Below are positions 17,504-31,054 of a stretch of 64,000 bases of DNA, in pieces. The notes under the pieces are model-generated. The model saw only the letters and a program-made list of their open reading frames with translations. It made no database searches and had not been told where the DNA came from. The stretch is from Actinomyces radicidentis (GTDB lineage Bacteria; Actinomycetota; Actinomycetes; Actinomycetales; Actinomycetaceae). The stretch covers positions 2,914,001-2,978,000 of the forward strand of contig NZ_CP014228.1 of assembly GCF_001553565.1 (NCBI RefSeq), given 5' to 3'. Positions within the stretch are counted from its first letter, which is position 1. Every line of letters starts with the position of its first letter. Position numbers and translations under genes: made by a program.

Positions 17504-18508
17504 ATGCCCGCTCGTGCCACCCTCAGCGATGTTGCGGCCGCCGCGGGAGTGTCGTCCCAGACCGTCTCCCGTGTGCTCCACGACCACCCGTCGGTTCGTC
17601 CTGAGACTCGGAGCCGCGTCCGGGCTGCCATCGAGGCTCTCGGCTATCAGCCCAACCTCGCCGCGCGCGTCCTCGCGTCCGGCTCCTCGGGCGCGGTCGG
17701 GATCCTCCTGACCGCTGGTCTGTCCCACGGCATGTCCGTCGCGTTCTCCGCCCTTGCCCGTGCAGTGCGAGAGCAGGGGAGCAATGTCGTCCTCGCAACG
17801 GCTGACGGGAGCGATCCCGCCTCAGTCCGACGTGCACTCGCCCACCTCCACGGTTACCACGTCGACCGCATCGTGGTCCTGGCACAGCGCACCGACGTCC
17901 TCACGGTGCTCGCACTCGAGCACAACGAGAAGCCCGTCGTCGCGGTCATCTCCGGCACACACTCGTTCACGGGCTTCTCGACGCTGTCCATCGACCAGGC
18001 CCTCGGCGCTCGGCTGGCGACGGAGCACCTCATCGACCTCGGTCGAAGGCGGCTCGTCCACGTCTCGGGCGACCTAAGCTGGCAGGACGCCTCCGAGCGG
18101 CTGTTCGCCTACCAGAGCACCTGCGCTGACCACGACCTGCCGGCGCGGTGGATCGGTACCGAGGACTGGTCTTCCGCGTCCGGGGCGGCCGTGGCCGAGC
18201 GGCTGCTGGCCACCGGGCTGCCCGACGGGATCTTCGCCGCCAACGACGACATCGCCCTGGGCATCTGCCGGGTGCTCCTGGCCGCAGGAGTGCGGGTCCC
18301 GGACGACGTCGCGGTCGTCGGCTTCGACGACATCCCTCAGGCCGCGTGGATGACCCCGTCACTCTCGACTGTCGCCCAAGACTTCGATACTCTCGGCAGG
18401 ACCGCCCTGTCCATGTCCGCTGAGCTCGCGTCTGGGCGGGATCCCCGCGCGTTGGCACTCGAGCCCGCCCTCATCGTCCGCGAGTCGACCGGCGGCGCCA
18501 GCGTCTGA
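17504..18508 (+). CDS. LacI-family regulator, probably of the fucose genes
   Basis: 334-residue repressor-type protein. The N-terminal helix-turn-helix reads LSDVAAAAGVSSQTVSRVL, with the hinge helix at QPNLAARVLAS, followed by a periplasmic-binding-protein-like sugar domain ending near RDPRALALEPALIVRESTGG. It faces the end of the fucPUKI operon and belongs to the same inserted block, so L-fucose or a metabolite is the likely effector. That is inference from position. Confidence 0.88.
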   Translation: MPARATLSDVAAAAGVSSQTVSRVLHDHPSVRPETRSRVRAAIEALGYQPNLAARVLASGSSGAVGILLTAGLSHGMSVAFSALARAVREQGSNVVLATADGSDPASVRRALAHLHGYHVDRIVVLAQRTDVLTVLALEHNEKPVVAVISGTHSFTGFSTLSIDQALGARLATEHLIDLGRRRLVHVSGDLSWQDASERLFAYQSTCADHDLPARWIGTEDWSSASGAAVAERLLATGLPDGIFAANDDIALGICRVLLAAGVRVPDDVAVVGFDDIPQAAWMTPSLSTVAQDFDTLGRTALSMSAELASGRDPRALALEPALIVRESTGGASV

Positions 18509-18530
18509 TCCCACGGGTTGGCCCAGCACG

Positions 18531-18576
18531 CGAGTGGGGCCGCTCGCCCCGCCGTGCGAGTTCGCGGCCCCGCTCG
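18531..18576. terminator. hairpin between convergent lacI and fucP
   Basis: A 13-bp stem (18531-18543 with 18564-18576, one G-T pair) around a 20-nt loop, in the 143 bp between the two convergent genes. Confidence 0.5.
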
Positions 18577-18651
18577 GTGCCTGACGCTGTGACACTCTGA
18601 CGCTGACGAGACGATTCGTCGTCTGCGCCCGACGTGCGTGTGAGCGGCGGG

Positions 18652-20037
18652 TCAGACAGCCCCTTCCATGATCTCGTCGACCGTGTCGTCGTCCGCGGGG
18701 ACGGAGTGACGCAGCGTGAACACGCCGTAGCCGGCGACGATGGCGAAGCAGACTCCCACCACGATGTAGGAGAACGCCGGGGAGGACCAGTCGATGACCC
18801 AGCCCTGGACCAGCGGGACGATCGCACCGCCGATGATCGCCATGACCAGTCCTGCCGCCCCGAACTTCGTGTCGTCGCCGAGCCCCTTGAGAGCCTCTCC
18901 GTAGATGGTCGGGAACAGCAGCGAGATGCACGCCGACAGGAGCACGATCGCGATCGCACCCGCCAGGTTGCGGGAGACTATGGCGAACGCGACCAGTGCC
19001 ACGCCGACGCAGCACATGGTGACCATGAGCTTGCGCGCGTCGATACGCCCCATGAGCCCCACCATGATGAAGCGCGAGACCAGGAAGACAAGCAGGCTCG
19101 CCTGGAGCCAGTAGCCGGCGGTCTTGTCGGACAGTCCCAGGACGGAGGTGACGTAGTGGAGCGTGTACGTCCAGATGCAGGTCTGCGCGGCCACGTTGAA
19201 GAACTGGGCGACGACGCCGAAGCTGTAGCGCCTGTTCGTCAGGAGGCGGCTGAGGCGACCCGAACCGCCTGCGACGGCCACCGTGCCGGAGGCGCGACGC
19301 TCCGGGGATATCCGGACCCGGGAGATGGCCAGAGCCAACCCGAGGTAGAGGCATGCCAGGGCGACGAAGGGTCCCATGACGGCCTGGAGCTCGTGGCTCC
19401 TGGTGGCAAGGAGATCCTGCTGGCTCATGGCCGCCCGCTCGCTCGCCGACGCCGGGTTGACGTGCGGGAGGATGAACAGGGTCGCGATGAGGACGCCCAG
19501 GTTGGAACCGATGGGGTTGAAGGCCTGAGCGAAGTTGAGGCGCCGCGTCGCGTTGAGCTCGGGTCCCATTGCCATGACGAAGGGGTTGGCGCTCGTCTCG
19601 ACGATCGACAGGCCGGCGGCGAGAGTGAACAGCGCTACCAGGAACATCGAGTACGTCATGAGGTGAGCGGCCGGGATGAAGAGCAGACCGCCTGTAGCGG
19701 CGAGCGTCAGTCCAATCACGACACCGCCCTTGTAGCCCAGGCGGCTGTTGATGAAGGCCGCCGGAATCGCCAGCGTGAAGTACGCACCGTAGTAGGCGGA
19801 CTGCACGAGGGAGGACTGGACGTTGGACATCGAGAAGACTGACCGGAAGACCTTGACGAGAGGCGCCGTCATGTCTGTTGACATTCCCCAGGCCGCGAAG
19901 CACGACACGAGGAGGATGAAGGGCACCAGCATCCCCGGGTACACGAATCCGGAGGCCCGCCCGCTTCCGGGGGCGGCGTCGGAACGGTCCGTGCTCGGCA
20001 CGTGAGCCGAGGCGGTGCCGGCGGTCGGGACAGCCAT
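18652..20037 (-). CDS. fucP: L-fucose:H+ symporter (FucP type)
   Basis: Major-facilitator importer for L-fucose, 461 residues with about twelve hydrophobic segments. Family features include the N-terminal FVYPGMLVPFILL helix, SANPFVMAMG and NFAQAFNPIGSNLG, typical of the FucP/glucose-galactose branch. The ATG overlaps the fucU stop as TGATG; a GTG three bases earlier is less likely. It is last in the operon. Confidence 0.9.
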   Translation of the reverse strand: MAVPTAGTASAHVPSTDRSDAAPGSGRASGFVYPGMLVPFILLVSCFAAWGMSTDMTAPLVKVFRSVFSMSNVQSSLVQSAYYGAYFTLAIPAAFINSRLGYKGGVVIGLTLAATGGLLFIPAAHLMTYSMFLVALFTLAAGLSIVETSANPFVMAMGPELNATRRLNFAQAFNPIGSNLGVLIATLFILPHVNPASASERAAMSQQDLLATRSHELQAVMGPFVALACLYLGLALAISRVRISPERRASGTVAVAGGSGRLSRLLTNRRYSFGVVAQFFNVAAQTCIWTYTLHYVTSVLGLSDKTAGYWLQASLLVFLVSRFIMVGLMGRIDARKLMVTMCCVGVALVAFAIVSRNLAGAIAIVLLSACISLLFPTIYGEALKGLGDDTKFGAAGLVMAIIGGAIVPLVQGWVIDWSSPAFSYIVVGVCFAIVAGYGVFTLRHSVPADDDTVDEIMEGAV

Positions 20038-20465
20038 CACAGGACACCCTTCTTGAGGATCAGGTTGCCGTACAGGGCGGTCTCACCAGTGACCACGACG
20101 GCGCTGACAGAGGGCGTGTGCTTGTAGAACGCCATGCGCTCGATCGTGCGCACCGTGACGGGGCCGGCCTCCTTCTCCGCCTCGTTCCAGATCGACTCGT
20201 AGACGTCCCAGACCTCGGGACGGGGGTCGTCGCCAACGGTCTCCATGAGGGCCACCTGGTAGTCGCTGTAGCGGTCCAGGGGCATGAGAGTCAGGATCGA
20301 GCGCAGGAGGTCCGGGATGCCCAGCCCGTCCGCGCGCACCGTCGTGGGGTGCAGGTGGTGGCCCGGGAAGTTGGCGTCAGCAAGGAGGATCTCGTCGCCG
20401 TGCCCCATCTCCATGAGAATCTTGACGAGCTCGGGCGAGAGGTTCTTCGGGATGTTGCGGAGCAT
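20037..20465 (-). CDS. fucU: L-fucose mutarotase
   Basis: Interconverts the anomers of L-fucose so that the isomerase receives the right form. The 142-residue RbsD/FucU protein has MGHGDEILLADANFPGH near the N-terminus, RADGLGIPDLL and C-terminal GETALYGNLILKKGV. Two ATGs are adjacent. The second is preferred for its spacing from AAAGGGG and its match to the FucU start. It is coupled to fucP by a 1-nt overlap. Confidence 0.93.
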   Translation of the reverse strand: MLRNIPKNLSPELVKILMEMGHGDEILLADANFPGHHLHPTTVRADGLGIPDLLRSILTLMPLDRYSDYQVALMETVGDDPRPEVWDVYESIWNEAEKEAGPVTVRTIERMAFYKHTPSVSAVVVTGETALYGNLILKKGVL

Positions 20466-20504
20466 CATTGCCCCTTTCGTGAGTGGTGGTGGGTGGTGCG
20501 GGGC

Positions 20505-21983
20505 TCAGCCCGCGGTGACGGCGAGCAGGCGCTCCCGCATGGAGTCGAACGGGGCCGACGAGCCGGGCTCGACGACGCGCTGGTCGGTGCTGGCGCGCAC
20601 GACGTCGCCGCGCTCGATGCTCGAGATAGCACCGGTCGCCTCGAGCTGGGCGAGGATGTTGCCTAGGGCGCTGGCCTCGACGGGGCCGACCACGACGGGG
20701 CGCCCGCAGGCGGAGGCCGTCATAGCGGCCAGCATGTCGTTGCGCGCGCCTCCTCCCATCAGGTGGATGGGCGAGTCGGGATCGAGCGCGTCGCCGACGA
20801 CCCGCTCGAGCTGCTCGGCGTAGGCGGCGTGCGCGCAGGCGAGCGACTCGATGATGAGGCGGACGGTCTGGCCGCGCCCCTCGGGCCGCACGCCGTATTG
20901 CTCCTCACACCAGGTGGCGAGCCTGGCGGGCATCCCTCCGGGCCGCACGAAGGCGGGGTCGTCCGGGTTGACGACGACGCCCAGGGATGGGGCGCACGAC
21001 GCCTCCTCCATGAGGCGGCCCGTGTCTGGCTCCTCCCAGGCCCGCTGGCACTCCTGGAGGAGCCAGAAGCCCGTGAGGTTGCGCAGCAGGCGAATGCCTC
21101 CGTCGGTGCGGACCTCGTTGGTGAGTCCGTTGTCGCGGGCGGCGGCACTCATGACGGGTTCTGGGACCGTGGCGCCGATGAGACTCCACGACCCACTCGA
21201 GATGAACAGGCGGACGTCCCGCGGCGCCAGACCGAGGGCGTGGACGGCGCAGGCGGTGTCGTGACCCGCCGGCCGGACGATCGCGGTGCCTCCTGGGGTC
21301 CGGCCGGCGACGGTGCCGTCGTCGACGAGCCCCGGCAGCCACGTGCGTGGCACCTCGAGCGCGTCGAGGACCGTTCCCGACCACGCGCTCGCACCCGGTG
21401 TGGCGAGGCCCGTCGTCGAGGCGATCGCACGGCCGACGGCCGGTGCCGCACCCAGGAGGTACGCGACGAGATCGGGCAGCAGGAGGACGAGCCCGACCTG
21501 CTCACGCAGGCGGGGTTCCTCACCGAGGTCGGCGAACAGCTGGTAGGACGTGTTGATCTCCTGCGGCTGGACGCCGGTGGCCTCCCAGGCCGCCTCACGG
21601 CCGAGCCTCTGCTCGAGGCCGGCAGAGACGCGGCTCATGCGCGCGTCGCGGTAGGCGCGCGGCACTCTGAGCAGGGAGCCAGACGGGGCCAGCAGGCCGT
21701 AGTCCACGCCCCATGTGTCGACGCCGACGCTCTCGGGCGCGTGGCCGAGGCGTTCTTCGGCGATCTCGAGGCTCCGACGGACGCCTTGCATGATCCGCTC
21801 GAAGTCCCACACGAGGTGGTCCTGCTGCGTCGTCACCTCGTGGCCGAGGCGGAAGATCTCCTCGGTGGTCACGACGCCGTCGCGCAGGGTCCCCAGGACC
21901 GCTCGCACGGAGGAGGATCCCAGGTCGAGCGCGAGCGCGTCGTGCTCGCCGGCCTGCACCGGGCGGCCGTCGGTGTGCCTCAT
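20505..21983 (-). CDS. fucK: FGGY-family L-fuculokinase (rhamnulokinase-like)
   Basis: ATP-dependent sugar kinase of 492 residues. LALDLGSSSVRAVLG is the N-terminal phosphate-binding motif, VGVDTWGVDYGLL is the RhaB/FucK-type substrate block, and HLMGGGARNDML the C-terminal nucleotide block. The sequence looks closer to rhamnulokinase than to E. coli FucK, as is common in Gram-positives; its place between fucI and fucU supports L-fuculose as substrate. The ATG at 21983 follows the fucI stop by 10 nt with GAGG upstream. Confidence 0.88.
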   Translation of the reverse strand: MRHTDGRPVQAGEHDALALDLGSSSVRAVLGTLRDGVVTTEEIFRLGHEVTTQQDHLVWDFERIMQGVRRSLEIAEERLGHAPESVGVDTWGVDYGLLAPSGSLLRVPRAYRDARMSRVSAGLEQRLGREAAWEATGVQPQEINTSYQLFADLGEEPRLREQVGLVLLLPDLVAYLLGAAPAVGRAIASTTGLATPGASAWSGTVLDALEVPRTWLPGLVDDGTVAGRTPGGTAIVRPAGHDTACAVHALGLAPRDVRLFISSGSWSLIGATVPEPVMSAAARDNGLTNEVRTDGGIRLLRNLTGFWLLQECQRAWEEPDTGRLMEEASCAPSLGVVVNPDDPAFVRPGGMPARLATWCEEQYGVRPEGRGQTVRLIIESLACAHAAYAEQLERVVGDALDPDSPIHLMGGGARNDMLAAMTASACGRPVVVGPVEASALGNILAQLEATGAISSIERGDVVRASTDQRVVEPGSSAPFDSMRERLLAVTAG

Positions 21984-21993
21984 ATCCGTCGCC

Positions 21994-23772
21994 TCAGCGG
22001 TAGAGCGGGCCGAAGGCGGCGCAGGCGCGGAAGTCGGCTCCCTCGAGGTCGCTCGTCCCGAACGGGATCCACGCCTTGGGCCGCATGATGTGCTCGCGTG
22101 GCACGTTGTGCATGTAGACCGGGATGCGGAGCATCGAGGCCAGCGTGATGAGGTCGGCGCCGAAGTGGCCGTATCCGGTGGCGGTGTGGTTGGCGCCCCA
22201 GTGGGCCATCCAGTCGTAGACGGAGGTGAAGGCGCCCTCACCGGTGATCCGCGGCACGAAGAAGGTTGTCGGCCAGGTCGGGTCGGTGCGGTCCTCGATC
22301 TGGTGCCGGACCTCCTCGGGCAGCTCGACGGTCCAGCCCTCCGAGATCTGGAGGACGGGGCCCTGCCCCGCGACGAAGTTGAGGCGAGTGGCCGTCACAG
22401 GCATCCCGCCAGCGGTGGCGAAGTGCGTCGAGAAGCCACCGCCCGGGAAGTACTCCTTGGTCGCGGCGTGGAAGGTGGTCGCGGCGAGGTCGTTGGCGAT
22501 GTCCTCGTCGGTGATCTCCCACCAGTGCTTGATGATGGCTTTGCCGTCCTCGTCCTTCTCCTGACCGGTCGCGTTGAGGGTCGTCGCGCCGGAGTTGCGC
22601 AGGTCGATGAAGCCGTCGGCGGCGTGTCCCTCGAGGGTGTAGCCGGTCACGCGCTTGACGGACTCCGGGCTCCAGTAGGTGCGCACGTCGCTGAAGAGCT
22701 GGGGGCGCTGGGTGAGGACCGAGTTGAAGAGCATGGCTAGGCCGTTACCGGCGTCGCCCTCAGTGGCGAAGACCTTCTCCTGGCGCTTGCCGTTCCAGTC
22801 GAAGGTGGTGTTGAGGAGGGTCTCCATGATGTCGCCGTTGGGCTTGTAGTCCGTCCACTGCCGCTGGCCCTGGAACCCGGCGGCGATGGCGTCGTGGCCA
22901 CCCGCCTCCTCGGCGAAGCCGAGCTCGGCCAGGCGCGGGTTGCCCTCCATGAGGTCGCGGCCGATGAGGAGCATCTTGATGCAGTAGTCGAACTGCTCGT
23001 CGTACTCCTCCTGCGAGACGCGGTTGGCCTCGGGGTTGTGGTTCTCGCCGATCGTGAGGTGCTCTCGGGCCCACGCGACGGCCTTCTCGTACTCCTCCTG
23101 GTCGTAGATCCCCTGAGCGATGCGGCGGTCGATCTCGATCATGTCGATGTACTCCGCGCGCATGCCAAGGTAGTCGACCAGGAACTGCTCGGGAGCGCGG
23201 CACCCGGCGATACCCATGGAGACGGTGCCGATCGACAGGTAGCTGCGTCCCTTCATGAGGCCGACGGCGAGGGCGGCGCGCACGTAGCGCAGGATGTTCT
23301 CGACGACATCGTCCGTGAGCCCGGAGTCGTCCGCGTCCTGGACCTCGTGGCCGTAGATCCCGAAGCAGGGGATGCCGAGCTGGTTGTAGGCGGCGGCCGC
23401 GGCGGCCAGCGTGACGGCGCCGGGGCGCTCCGTGCCGTTGAAGCCCCAGACGGCGTGGGGGATGCTCGCGTCGAGATCGAGGACCTCCGTGATGTAGTTC
23501 CACGAGGCCGTGACCGTGAGGTCGGCGCAGACGTTCTCGGTGCGGAACTGCTCCTTGCAGCCGTTGGCCTCGGCGACGCCGCCGATCGTCGTGTCGGAGA
23601 TGACGGTGCGCACGGGCGTGCCGTCCGGGTAGGTGACGTTCGCGGCGATGAGCTCGGCGACGTCGTGCGCGAGGCGCATGGTCTTGTCCTCGAGGGACTC
23701 ACGGACCCCACGACGACGGCCGTCGATGAGGGGGCGGATGCCGATGGCCGGGTAGGTGGTGGCAACTGACAT
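21994..23772 (-). CDS. fucI: L-fucose isomerase
   Basis: Mn-dependent aldose-ketose isomerase converting L-fucose to L-fuculose, 592 residues, matching the family length. Visible blocks are WGFNGTERPGAVTL, GTVSMGIAGC, the metal-site Glu in ATEGDAGNGLAM, the Asp in GFIDLRNSGATT, and a His in YGHFGADL. The ATG at 23772 has AGAAAGG about 9 nt upstream. First gene of the fucIKUP operon, divergent from fucA. Confidence 0.96.
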   Translation of the reverse strand: MSVATTYPAIGIRPLIDGRRRGVRESLEDKTMRLAHDVAELIAANVTYPDGTPVRTVISDTTIGGVAEANGCKEQFRTENVCADLTVTASWNYITEVLDLDASIPHAVWGFNGTERPGAVTLAAAAAAYNQLGIPCFGIYGHEVQDADDSGLTDDVVENILRYVRAALAVGLMKGRSYLSIGTVSMGIAGCRAPEQFLVDYLGMRAEYIDMIEIDRRIAQGIYDQEEYEKAVAWAREHLTIGENHNPEANRVSQEEYDEQFDYCIKMLLIGRDLMEGNPRLAELGFAEEAGGHDAIAAGFQGQRQWTDYKPNGDIMETLLNTTFDWNGKRQEKVFATEGDAGNGLAMLFNSVLTQRPQLFSDVRTYWSPESVKRVTGYTLEGHAADGFIDLRNSGATTLNATGQEKDEDGKAIIKHWWEITDEDIANDLAATTFHAATKEYFPGGGFSTHFATAGGMPVTATRLNFVAGQGPVLQISEGWTVELPEEVRHQIEDRTDPTWPTTFFVPRITGEGAFTSVYDWMAHWGANHTATGYGHFGADLITLASMLRIPVYMHNVPREHIMRPKAWIPFGTSDLEGADFRACAAFGPLYR

Positions 23773-23806
23773 GGTGCTGAACCTTTCTGGGCGTCGATGA
23801 CCAGGA

Positions 23807-23822
23807 CTCACCGGGATGTGAG
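23807..23822. promoter_or_regulatory. candidate operator at the fuc transcription start
   Basis: CTCAC-N6-GTGAG, a perfect 5-bp inverted repeat just downstream of the predicted fucI -10, where a repressor would block transcription. Which protein binds is unknown. Confidence 0.3.
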
Positions 23823-23831
23823 CGCACACAA

Positions 23832-23862
23832 ATTATCTGCACATCATCTCTTCCACAGTCAA
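23832..23862 (-). promoter_or_regulatory. probable fucIKUP promoter
   Basis: On the minus strand, TTGACT (23857-23862) and GATAAT (23832-23837) are separated by 19 nt. They sit in a locally AT-richer intergenic stretch between divergent fucI and fucA. Confidence 0.55.
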
Positions 23863-23975
23863 GCATCTAGGGATAGCAACTCTCTTCGTGGGAACTGTGG
23901 ACGTGAGAGCGCAAACATGCGACCATAGGCGAGCCGGCAACGATGCCGCGCACGGCCCACGTGAAAGGAAAGCCG

Positions 23976-24647
23976 ATGCTCCTGGAAGACGCCCGACGCC
24001 AGATCTCCGACGCCTGCTCCCACCTCGCCACCGACGGGCTGGTCGTCGGCACCGCGGGCAACCTGTCGATCCGGGCGGACGACCTCGTCGCCGTCACTCC
24101 ATCGGGCCTGCCCTACGAGGACATGCGGCCCGATCTCGTCTCCGTCGTCGAGTACGCGACGGGCACCCAGGTCGACGGGCCCCTCAAGCCTGCCAGTGAG
24201 CTAGGCCTGCACCTGACGACGATGCGCGTGACCGGCCAGCCCTCGGTCATCCACACCCACTCCTACGCCGCCACAGCCGTGGCCTCACTCGAGGGCGTGA
24301 CGGCCCTGCCCGCCGTCCACTACTACATCTCGATGTTCGGTGGCCCGGACGTGCGAGTGGCGGACTACGCCATCTACGGCTCCGAGGAGCTGGCTGAGAA
24401 CGTCGCCCGCGCCCTCAAGGGACGCACCGCCGCCCTCATGAGCAACCACGGCTCCGTCGTGGCCGGCCCCGACCTGCGCTCGACGTACACCCTGGTCCAG
24501 GAGCTGGAGTGGGTGTGCGAACTCTACCTGCGCACCCGCACCGTCGGCGCGCCAAGGATCCTTTCCGACGAGCAGATCGACGCCGTCGCACGGAAGATCC
24601 GTGACACGGGCTACGGCCAGTCGGCGCCCACTGCGGACAAGGCGTAG
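23976..24647 (+). CDS. fucA: L-fuculose-1-phosphate aldolase
   Basis: Class II zinc aldolase splitting L-fuculose-1-phosphate into dihydroxyacetone phosphate and L-lactaldehyde. The 223-residue product has the family blocks GTAGNLSIR, VTPSGLPYEDM, PASELGLH, metal-binding HTHSYA and SNHGSVV. The ATG at 23976 has AAAGGA 6 nt upstream, better than the upstream in-frame ATG at 23943. It completes the fuc pathway; no lactaldehyde dehydrogenase or reductase gene is in the window. Confidence 0.9.
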   Translation: MLLEDARRQISDACSHLATDGLVVGTAGNLSIRADDLVAVTPSGLPYEDMRPDLVSVVEYATGTQVDGPLKPASELGLHLTTMRVTGQPSVIHTHSYAATAVASLEGVTALPAVHYYISMFGGPDVRVADYAIYGSEELAENVARALKGRTAALMSNHGSVVAGPDLRSTYTLVQELEWVCELYLRTRTVGAPRILSDEQIDAVARKIRDTGYGQSAPTADKA

Positions 24648-24670
24648 GTCCGCCGGCAGGCGCGCCGTCG

Positions 24671-28687
<4,017 letters not shown>

Positions 28688-31036
28688 TCAGGCCCGCTCG
28701 AGGTAGGCCTGGGACTCCTCGTCGAGGCGGTCGGCGATGGCGGCGGCGAGGTCGCGGTGCTCGGTGAGCCCCGGGTCGTACGCGACGACGGCCTCGGCCT
28801 CCTGCCGCGCCCGCTCGATGAGCCGACCGTCCTTGGTGACCCGCAGGAGGGTCAGGTCGCTGCGGCGCCCCGACTGGGCGGCTCCGAGGACGTTGCCCTC
28901 GCTGCGCAGCTCGAGGTCCGCCTCGGCGAGCCTGAAGCCGTCGGTGGTCTCGGCGAAGGCCTTGAGGCGGTGGAAGGCGGGCGATCCGACCTCGACTCCC
29001 GTGACCGCCATGCAGATGCTGGGGCGCGAGCCTCGCCCGACTCGGCCGCGCAGCTGGTGGAGCTGGGACAGGCCGAAGCGGTCGGCGTCGAGGATGACCA
29101 TCATCGTGGCCGCGGGGACGTCGACGCCGACCTCGATGACGGTGGTCGCGAGCAGGATCGGGGTCTCCCCCGAGGCGAAGGTCGCCATGGCGGCGTCCTT
29201 CTCCGCCTGGCTCATGCGACCGGTGACGGTGGCGACGGCGAGGCCCGCGAGCGCGGGCTCGGCGGCGAGCCTCTGCTCCCACTCGGTGACGGCCGCGAGG
29301 GGACGGGCAGGGGCGTCACCCTCAGCGAGGGCGTCGAGGAGGTCGTCGGGCAGGTCCTCTCCCCCGTCCTCAGCGCCCTCAGCGAGCCCTGGCTGTGTCT
29401 CCTCGGTGACGTCGATGCGGGGGCAGACGACGTAGACGCGACCGCCGGCGGCGACCTCCTGGGCGGCGCGGCGCCACACGCCGTCGACCCAGGCCTGACG
29501 CTCCCAGGGCACGAGGTGCGTCTCGACGTGGCTGCGGCCGGCGGGGAGCTCGTCGAGGACGCTCGTCTCGAGGTCCCCGAAGACCGTCATCGCGATGGTG
29601 CGCGGGATCGGGGTGGCAGTCATGACGAGGAGGTGCGGCGTGCGCGGCTCGGAGGCTGCCGGGTCGTCGGGGCGAGCGCCGGGGTCGCGGGCGTCGCCGC
29701 GCTCGCGCAGGGCGTCACGCTGGGCGACGCCGAAGCGGTGCTGCTCGTCGACGACGACGAGCCCGAGGAAGGGGATCTGCACCGTGTCGGACAGCAGGGC
29801 GTGGGTGCCGACGACGATGGCGGGCTCGCCGCCGGCGAGGGCGGCGAGGACGTCTCGGCGCTGGGCGGCCGGGGTGGAGCCGGTGAGGAGGTGCACGCGC
29901 GTGGCGCGCTCGGAGTCGGCGAGGGCGCTGCCGAGCAGCCCGGCCTGGCCGAGGGGCCCGAGGAGGGCCTCGAGGCTGGCTCGGTGCTGGGCGGCTAGGA
30001 CCTCGGTGGGGGCGAGGAGCGCCGCCTGCCCGCCGGCGCCGACCACCTGCAGCATGGCGCGCAGGGCGACGAGGGTCTTGCCGCTTCCGACGTCGCCCTG
30101 GAGGAGGCGCTGCATGGGGACCGTGGAGGCGAGCGCCGCGGCGAGCTCGTCGCCGACGCGCCGCTGCCCCGCGGTGAGCTCGTACGGGAGGGAGGCGTCC
30201 AGGTCCGCGCGCAGGGAGCCGGTGGCCTCGGGGACGGGCCAGGCGACGGCGGTGCGGCTGGCCTCGTGGGCGGCGCGGCGCTGGGCGAGGGCGGCCTGGA
30301 GGACGAAGGCCTCCTCGTGACGGAGGCGGTCCCGGCCCGCGCGCCACTGCTCGGCGTCCTGGGGGACGTGCACGTAGCGGTAGGCGGTGAGGGCGTCGAC
30401 GAGGTGGTTGGCCTCGCGGACCTCGACGGGCAGGGGCTCGGGGACGTCGCCCGGGCCGAGCTGGTCGAGGACCACCTGGACGGCCTTGGCGACGCGCCAG
30501 GACGGCAGGGCCTCGGTGGCCGGGTAGACCGGCATGGGGCGGGCGACGAGGGCCTCGCGCTCGGCCTCGTCGAGCTCGTCGAGGACCTGGAAGCGGGGGT
30601 TCGCGAGCTGGGTGCGTCCGTGGTGGGAGCCGACCTTGCCGGACATGAGGACGGTGGTGCCGGGGCTCAGCTGCTCGGCCTGGTGGGCGAGGAGGCCGAC
30701 GGCGCCGAAGAGGACGACGTCCATGGTGCCGGCGCCGTCGGTGACGGTGGCCTCGAGGATGGCGGGTGGGCGACCGGACCGGGTGCGTCGGGTGGAGCAG
30801 CGCACGACCTGCGCCTGGATGGTGGCCTGCTCGCCCTCGACGAGGGTGCGCAGGTCGGTGAGGTCGCCCCAGGTGTCGTAGCGGCGGGGCAGGAGGCGGA
30901 GGAGCTGGCCGGCGGTCTCGACGCCCTGCTTGGCGAGCTGGTCGGCGGTGCGCTTGCCGAGGACCTTGGCGAGCGGCCGGTCCAGGAGGGGGACGGAGCC
31001 GCGGGGCGCGGGTGCGGCGGGGCTGGTGCGGGGCAT
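28688..31036 (-). CDS. recG: ATP-dependent DNA helicase RecG
   Basis: Remodels stalled forks and Holliday junctions. 782 residues: an N-terminal wedge/OB domain, helicase core with QGDVGSGKTLVAL (Walker A, K320), DEQHRFG (DExH box), TATPIPRTIAM, and the RecG tail QLRGRVGRG. Downstream of the DAK2 gene by 18 nt on the same strand, so probably co-transcribed. Confidence 0.95.
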   Translation of the reverse strand: MPRTSPAAPAPRGSVPLLDRPLAKVLGKRTADQLAKQGVETAGQLLRLLPRRYDTWGDLTDLRTLVEGEQATIQAQVVRCSTRRTRSGRPPAILEATVTDGAGTMDVVLFGAVGLLAHQAEQLSPGTTVLMSGKVGSHHGRTQLANPRFQVLDELDEAEREALVARPMPVYPATEALPSWRVAKAVQVVLDQLGPGDVPEPLPVEVREANHLVDALTAYRYVHVPQDAEQWRAGRDRLRHEEAFVLQAALAQRRAAHEASRTAVAWPVPEATGSLRADLDASLPYELTAGQRRVGDELAAALASTVPMQRLLQGDVGSGKTLVALRAMLQVVGAGGQAALLAPTEVLAAQHRASLEALLGPLGQAGLLGSALADSERATRVHLLTGSTPAAQRRDVLAALAGGEPAIVVGTHALLSDTVQIPFLGLVVVDEQHRFGVAQRDALRERGDARDPGARPDDPAASEPRTPHLLVMTATPIPRTIAMTVFGDLETSVLDELPAGRSHVETHLVPWERQAWVDGVWRRAAQEVAAGGRVYVVCPRIDVTEETQPGLAEGAEDGGEDLPDDLLDALAEGDAPARPLAAVTEWEQRLAAEPALAGLAVATVTGRMSQAEKDAAMATFASGETPILLATTVIEVGVDVPAATMMVILDADRFGLSQLHQLRGRVGRGSRPSICMAVTGVEVGSPAFHRLKAFAETTDGFRLAEADLELRSEGNVLGAAQSGRRSDLTLLRVTKDGRLIERARQEAEAVVAYDPGLTEHRDLAAAIADRLDEESQAYLERA

Positions 31037-31054
31037 GTCGCGGTGGGCTCGCTG

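Noticed and set aside
23852-23901. TCCACAGT and ACTGTGGA as a fuc operator pair
   Set aside because: Half-sites are 34 bp apart and weak; kept only as background.
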